This document shows positions 60,271-64,000 of a DNA stretch of 64,000 nt, one piece after another. The stretch spans positions 62,001-126,000 of the forward strand of contig JALFNK010000001.1 of assembly GCA_022782405.1 (NCBI GenBank), in the 5' to 3' direction. The position numbers were made by a program, and so were the translations under genes. Position 1 is the stretch's first letter. Every line of letters starts with the position of its first letter. Source of the DNA: Alistipes sp. (GTDB lineage: Bacteria; Bacteroidota; Bacteroidia; Bacteroidales; Rikenellaceae). The notes beneath the pieces were generated by a model. That model had not been told where the DNA came from. It saw nothing but the letters and a program-made list of their open reading frames with translations, and searched no databases.

Positions 60271-61482
60271 TCAATGGTCGCGGTTGAGGAAGAAGATCGG
60301 AATGTTGGCCAGGAAGACGTCCTTGCCCGTGAGCTGCGGCCGCTTGTCCATCAATTCGCTCAAGCGGATATCGCCGATCAGATAGTTGCTCTCGTCGCTG
60401 ATGTACTGTTCGTGGATCCGCTCGAAACGGAGGATTCCGCGCACGTCGGTATCCTTGTATCGGACGTAGACCTTCAGCGTGATGTCGGTCGTGTACTCGG
60501 GCAGCCGGAGGTAGTTCATCTTCTTGTATTCGTAGCGGTAGTCGTGCAGGCGGGCCATGATGTCGCTCAGGATGGACGATGCCGTGGGAAGGCTTCCCGC
60601 GCCCTTGCCGAACATGAACTGGCGGTCGTAGCATTCGCCGCGGATCACTACGCCGTTGTACTCGTCATCGACGCTGTAGATATATTTGTCGGGGGTTACG
60701 AACTCCGGCATGACGAACATCGTGAAGCGCTCTTCGCTCACCTTGACAACCTGTGCCACGAGCTTGATCTTCACGCCCTTTTCGCGAGCGTAGCGGATAT
60801 CCGAGTCGTGGATCGTCGAGATGCCGTAGGTGAAGATCCTTTCGGGTGCCACATAGACGCCGAGGGCGTGCACGGTGATGATGACCAGCTTGAAGAGCGA
60901 GTCGTATCCCTCGATGTCGAACGAGGGGTCGCTTTCGGCGAAACCCAGCCGCTGGGCCTGCGCCAGGGCATCGGCATAGGGTTCGGCATGGTCGAAGACG
61001 CGCGAGAGGATGTAGTTCGACGAACCGTTCAGAATGCCCTTGACCTCCAGCAGCAGGTCATTGTCGTAGTACTCCTCGAGGTTGCGGATCACGGGGATTG
61101 ATCCGCACGACGAGGCATCGTAGAGCAGGGCGACGTTGCGTGTCTTCTGCAGCTCGATCAGTTCCGGGAGGTGGCGGGCCAGCATCGTCTTGCTGCCCGA
61201 TACGACCGGAATGCCGCGCAGCATCGAACGTTTGACAATGTCGTAGGCTGCTTCGGGGTCGTTGATGACCTCGACGACCAGATTGACATTCGGGCTGTCA
61301 AGGATCTCCTCCACGGAGGTGGTGAAAAGGCTCCGATCCGCCTCGACCTTGCGGGGTTTCTCCGGGTCGCGGACGCAGATCTTCACGATCTCGGCATTGG
61401 CGTTTTTCGCCTTGCGCACCACTTCGTAGATTCCCTGTCCGACGACACCGAATCCGAAAAGTCCGATTTTGATTTTGCTCAT
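60271..61482 (-). CDS. hom: homoserine dehydrogenase
   Basis: 403 residues from ATG 61482 (MSKIKIGLFGFGVVGQGIYE). The NAD(P) motif is 'GLFGFGVVGQGIYEVV', the catalytic region is 'VKGILNGSSNYILSRVFDHA' and 'RLGFAESDPSFDIEGYDSLF', and the C-terminal ~100 residues form a small ACT-like regulatory domain. It reduces aspartate semialdehyde to homoserine, the branch point to Met and Thr. It is not fused to aspartokinase. It is third after metY and metX and so lies under the Met leader attenuator. Confidence 0.96.
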   Translation of the reverse strand: MSKIKIGLFGFGVVGQGIYEVVRKAKNANAEIVKICVRDPEKPRKVEADRSLFTTSVEEILDSPNVNLVVEVINDPEAAYDIVKRSMLRGIPVVSGSKTMLARHLPELIELQKTRNVALLYDASSCGSIPVIRNLEEYYDNDLLLEVKGILNGSSNYILSRVFDHAEPYADALAQAQRLGFAESDPSFDIEGYDSLFKLVIITVHALGVYVAPERIFTYGISTIHDSDIRYAREKGVKIKLVAQVVKVSEERFTMFVMPEFVTPDKYIYSVDDEYNGVVIRGECYDRQFMFGKGAGSLPTASSILSDIMARLHDYRYEYKKMNYLRLPEYTTDITLKVYVRYKDTDVRGILRFERIHEQYISDESNYLIGDIRLSELMDKRPQLTGKDVFLANIPIFFLNRDH

Positions 61483-61502
61483 ATGGGTAGGTTTTTTTGT
61501 TG

Positions 61503-62513
61503 TCAATGCTTCATGAAGGGTGAGAGGATGCCGTCGAGCTGTTCGTATTCGACCAGGAATCCGTCGTGTCCGAACGGTGAGTCGATCTCGCGGTAAAGGC
61601 TTCCGGGAATCTGGTCGTGCAGCTCGCGCATCTCACGCGGGGTGAAGATCATGTCGGTCGTGATTCCCACGACGAGCGTCCGGGCACGGATTCCGCCGAG
61701 CGCCGCGGCTACTCCGCCGCGGCCGCGGCCGACGTCGTGCGTGTCGAAGGCGTCGAGGATCGCGTAATAGGAGTAGGCATTGTAGCGCCTGCAGAGTTTC
61801 TCGCCCTGGTATTGCTGGTATGTCGAAGCACGATGCTCCTGGGGCAGTTCCTCGCGGTCCTGCTGCGTGAGGTTGTAGCCTTCGCCTCCGCGGTAGGTCA
61901 GCAGTCCGATGGCGCGTGCTGCGGCGAGTCCCTTCATGCCGGCGTCGTCGCGCCGCTCGCCGAACGTCGTGTCGGCCTCGATCGCCATGCGCTGTGTCTC
62001 GTCGATGGCGATGGTCCACGGCGAGGCTTTGGCTGCCGTGGCGATAAGTATGAGCCGCTCGAAACGCTCCGGCTCCTCGACAGCCCATTCGACGGCCTGA
62101 AATCCGCCTACCGAGCTGCCGACGAGCGCCGCGATGCGCCCGATACCGAGCTCGCGGGCCAGCAGCCGGTGTGCGGCCACCATGTCGCGGATCGTGAAGT
62201 GCGGGAAATCGCCGTACCAGGGCTCGCCTGTCGCGGGATTGACATGCAGCGGTCCGGTCGTGCCATAGTGCGATCCGAGGATGTTGGCGCAGACGACAAA
62301 ATAGCGCGTCGGATCGAGGAAACGCCCCTTCTCCACCGTATGGGGCCACCAGTCGGCGACGTCCGAGTTGGCCGTCAGGGCGTGGCAGACCCACACGACA
62401 TTGTCGCCCGCGGCATTCATCCGTCCGTAGGTGTGGTAGGCGATCCGCAGTGCGGGAAGCTCACCGCCCCGCTCGAGCGGGAAAGGGGCGTCGTATTCGA
62501 AGTACTGCGCCAT
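61503..62513 (-). CDS. metX: homoserine O-acetyltransferase (MetX family)
   Basis: 336 residues of the alpha/beta-hydrolase MetX type. The nucleophile Ser is in 'AALVGSSVGGFQAVEWAVEE'. The Asp/His pair is in 'VVGITTDMIFTPREMREL' and 'SPFGHDGFLVEYEQL'. It acylates homoserine (acetyl-CoA expected; succinyl cannot be excluded) for MetY. It starts three bases after metY and is followed 20 bases later by hom, so the three form one methionine-branch operon. Confidence 0.93.
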   Translation of the reverse strand: MAQYFEYDAPFPLERGGELPALRIAYHTYGRMNAAGDNVVWVCHALTANSDVADWWPHTVEKGRFLDPTRYFVVCANILGSHYGTTGPLHVNPATGEPWYGDFPHFTIRDMVAAHRLLARELGIGRIAALVGSSVGGFQAVEWAVEEPERFERLILIATAAKASPWTIAIDETQRMAIEADTTFGERRDDAGMKGLAAARAIGLLTYRGGEGYNLTQQDREELPQEHRASTYQQYQGEKLCRRYNAYSYYAILDAFDTHDVGRGRGGVAAALGGIRARTLVVGITTDMIFTPREMRELHDQIPGSLYREIDSPFGHDGFLVEYEQLDGILSPFMKH

Positions 62514-62516
62514 ACC

Positions 62517-63806
62517 CTACTCCTCCACCTGTGCGAAAGCCTGCTCGAAGTCGGCGATGAGGTCTTCGGCATTCTCCAGTCCGACCGAGATGCGCAGCAG
62601 CGTCGGGGTGATGCCGGCCGCTGCGAGGTCCGCTTCGTTCAGCTGTTTGTGTGTGGTCGAGGCGGGATGCGTTACGACGGTGATCGAGTCGCCGATCATC
62701 GTCATGTGTGCAGCCAGCTGCAACGCCTCGACGAAACGTACCGTACTCTCGAGCGTTCCCTTGAGTTCGATCGTGAAGACTGCCGAAGAGCCGTAGCGGT
62801 AGTATTTGCGGGCGTTTTCGTAGCTCGGGTGCGTGTCGAAGCCCACGAAGCTGACACTGCGCACCTTCGGGTGGCGGAGACAGTATTCGGCCAGCCGGCG
62901 GGTCGATTCCACCTCCTGGCGCACGCGCAGCGAGAGAGTCTCCAGCCCGATGAGCATCAGGTAGGAGTCGAACGGCGAGGGGCAGCATCCCAGGTCGCGC
63001 AGTCCGTCCACGCGGCACTTGACGATGAAGGCCGCTGTGCCGAACGCTTCGTACAGGTTGAGCCCGTGATATCCTTCCGAGGGTCCGTCGATCTGCGGGA
63101 ACTTGCCGTTGCCCCAGTTGTAGTTGCCGCCGTCCACAATGACGCCGCCCATAGCCGTGCCGTGGCCGTTGATCCACTTCGTCGCGGAATCCACGACGAT
63201 GTTGGCACCCCACTCGAAGGGGTTGCAGAGATAGCCTCCGGCACCGAAAGTGTTGTCCACGACCAGCGGCACGTCGCGCCGGCGTGCCACGTCGCCCAAT
63301 GCTTCCAGATCGGGAACCGCGCAGGTCGGATTGCCCATGCTTTCGACGTAGAGAGCCCGCGTGCGTCCGTCGATGAGCGCCTCGAACTCCTCGGGCCGCT
63401 CGCTGCGGGCGATGCGGCAGTCGATGCCCAGCTTGCGCAGCGTAATACGGAACTGGTTGTAGGTGCCGCCGTAGAGAAACGGCGAGGCGACGATGTTGTC
63501 GCCTTCGGCGGCCAGCGAGAGTACCGTTACGAGGATTGCCGACATACCCGACGATACGGCCAGCGCCCCGACGGCTCCGTAAAGGGCTGCGATGCGCTCC
63601 TCGTAGGCTGTCGTCGTGGGATTCTGCAGCCGGGTGTAGATGTTGCCGGCCTCGCTCAGCTCGAAGAGTCGCGCCGCATGGTCGCAGCTGCGGAAACGGT
63701 AGGCGGCCGTGGGACAGATCGCCACGCCGCGGGCTCCGGTCTCGGTGTCGGGATGAAGCCCGGCGTGTATCTGGAGCGTTTCGAAACGGTAATTCTTCGG
63801 ATCCAT
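62517..63806 (-). CDS. metY: O-acetylhomoserine sulfhydrylase (MetY family)
   Basis: 429 residues from ATG 63806 (MDPKNYRFETLQIHAGLHPD); an in-frame ATG at 63830 adds eight residues and would abut the terminator's T-run. The PLP lysine is in 'IVVDSATKWINGHGTAMGG'. Other family motifs are 'ALAVSSGMSAILVTVLSLA', 'LVVDNTFGAGGYLCNPFEWGA' and 'LRISVGLENAEDLIADFEQA'. It makes homocysteine from O-acetylhomoserine and sulfide (or cystathionine-like chemistry). It is first in the operon. Upstream is a Met-rich leader and an attenuator (63831-63984). Confidence 0.95.
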   Translation of the reverse strand: MDPKNYRFETLQIHAGLHPDTETGARGVAICPTAAYRFRSCDHAARLFELSEAGNIYTRLQNPTTTAYEERIAALYGAVGALAVSSGMSAILVTVLSLAAEGDNIVASPFLYGGTYNQFRITLRKLGIDCRIARSERPEEFEALIDGRTRALYVESMGNPTCAVPDLEALGDVARRRDVPLVVDNTFGAGGYLCNPFEWGANIVVDSATKWINGHGTAMGGVIVDGGNYNWGNGKFPQIDGPSEGYHGLNLYEAFGTAAFIVKCRVDGLRDLGCCPSPFDSYLMLIGLETLSLRVRQEVESTRRLAEYCLRHPKVRSVSFVGFDTHPSYENARKYYRYGSSAVFTIELKGTLESTVRFVEALQLAAHMTMIGDSITVVTHPASTTHKQLNEADLAAAGITPTLLRISVGLENAEDLIADFEQAFAQVEE

Positions 63807-63830
63807 ATCGGTTCGTTTAAAATCGTTCAT

Positions 63831-63860
63831 AAAAAAATCCGACCTCGTGGAAGCCGGATT
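63831..63860 (-). terminator. attenuator terminator in the metY-metX-hom leader
   Basis: On the minus strand AATCCGGC (63860-63853) pairs with GTCGGATT (63843-63836; one G-T pair), loop TTCCACGAG, and a run of seven T (63837-63831). It ends just before the metY coding region, so when formed it should stop transcription of the operon. Confidence 0.85.
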
Positions 63861-63893
63861 GTAACAGTCGCACACGACGGAACTATACCCGGC
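63853..63893 (-). promoter_or_regulatory. antiterminator pairing region of the met leader
   Basis: GCCGGGT (63893-63887), which covers the last sense codons of the leader ORF, is complementary to ATCCGGC (63859-63853), the 5' arm of the terminator, with one G-T pair. A ribosome stalled at the Met codons upstream would leave GCCGGGT free to form this structure and keep transcription going. Confidence 0.75.
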
Positions 63894-63984
63894 GAAGATC
63901 GCTGCGCATCGACATCATCATACCCGACATCATTCGGATGCCGGATTTCCCGCGAAGGGTGATGTATGTAGTGCTGACGGTCAT
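63883..63984 (-). CDS. methionine-rich leader peptide of the metY-metX-hom operon (33 aa)
   Basis: ATG 63984 to TAG 63883, 33 codons starting MTVSTTYITLRG and containing the cluster MMSGMMMSM (residues 18-26; six Met in nine positions), then RSDLRRV and stop. The short length, the Met codon cluster ahead of a terminator and position directly before metY are the hallmarks of a leader peptide for ribosome-mediated attenuation. The four Thr codons near the start (2 other control point of the Thr branch) may be incidental. The promoter is beyond the right edge. Confidence 0.85.
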   Translation of the reverse strand: MTVSTTYITLRGKSGIRMMSGMMMSMRSDLRRV

Positions 63985-64000
63985 TTTTCGGAAAGCTCCC

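Noticed and set aside
61617..63962. 781-codon plus-strand frame antisense to metX and metY
   Set aside because: Overlaps two fully recognisable genes and the leader region; artefact of codon bias.
63831..64000. SAM riboswitch upstream of metY
   Set aside because: No aptamer-like architecture could be drawn in the 170 bases; the Met-rich ORF plus terminator explains the region better.
1..64000. tRNA, rRNA, CRISPR arrays, transposases, phage or integration genes
   Set aside because: Intergenic gaps were scanned by eye for cloverleaf arms, spaced repeats and recombinase motifs; none was convincing. A tRNAscan or Rfam search would be decisive.

Overview
The window is 64 kb of gene-dense chromosome from a member of the Bacteroidales. 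The evidence is the Bacteroidetes -7 promoter consensus TAnnTTTG before many genes, SusD-free but fimbrillin/FISUMP-type lipoproteins, a eukaryote-like glycogen branching enzyme, a VorB-type 2-oxoacid:ferredoxin oxidoreductase, HIT/RecA/Bcp and TamB/TsaD neighbourhoods, and high-GC codon use. Within the order, the high GC and gene content suggest an Alistipes-like (Rikenellaceae) genome; that genus call is inference. I see no rRNA, tRNA, CRISPR array, insertion sequence, prophage or plasmid gene. Nearly everything is core metabolism and envelope biology.

Layout. 1-3.3 kb: a truncated zinc-binding lipoprotein (ZnuA-like), a GNAT acetyltransferase, an XRE regulator, an AT-rich gap with a possible small ORF, and a HIT protein. 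3.5-8.3 kb (minus strand): peroxiredoxin Bcp, a small secreted protein, RecA, the bifunctional (p)ppGpp enzyme and a small membrane protein. 8.3-12 kb (minus): zinc-ribbon protein, WYL regulator, TetR regulator and a POT peptide transporter. 12.1-14.2 kb (plus): branching enzyme. 14.2-24.6 kb (minus): TamB, ExbB, ExbD, TonB, a DUF1573 protein, an MTA/SAH deaminase and a VWA-domain protein. 24.7-26.5 kb (plus): TsaD and TruA. 26.5-29.6 kb (minus): C69 dipeptidase and dihydrolipoyl dehydrogenase. 29.8-31.2 kb (plus): YggS and ProC. 31.3-36.5 kb (minus): YicC, Gmk, a NadD-TPR fusion, Ddl, a DUF3109 protein and an M23/LysM endopeptidase. 36.6-40.1 kb (plus): SerC, SerA and DUF1015. 40.3-42.9 kb (plus): four-subunit 2-oxoacid:ferredoxin oxidoreductase. 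43-49.3 kb (minus): metal ABC permease, LptF/G-type permease, RibBA, Fmt and an LTA-synthase-like membrane phosphotransferase. 49.4-56.9 kb (plus): MtaB, an MCP-like sensor without output domain, TrkH, a SPOR-like protein, NfeD, flotillin-like FloA and an esterase. 57.2-60.2 kb (plus): two surface lipoproteins ending in FISUMP-like domains. 60.3-64 kb (minus): MetY, MetX and homoserine dehydrogenase.

The most notable element is at the right edge. Upstream of metY-metX-hom lies a 33-codon ORF with six internal Met codons in a nine-residue stretch (MMSGMMMSM). It is followed by a terminator ending in seven T, placed just before the metY start. A segment over the last codons of the leader ORF can pair with the 5' arm of that terminator. 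This is the complete architecture of a ribosome-mediated, methionine-sensing transcription attenuator controlling the homoserine-to-homocysteine branch. Many operons are bounded by strong GC-rich hairpins shared between convergent genes, and most operons have a recognisable TAnnTTTG promoter.
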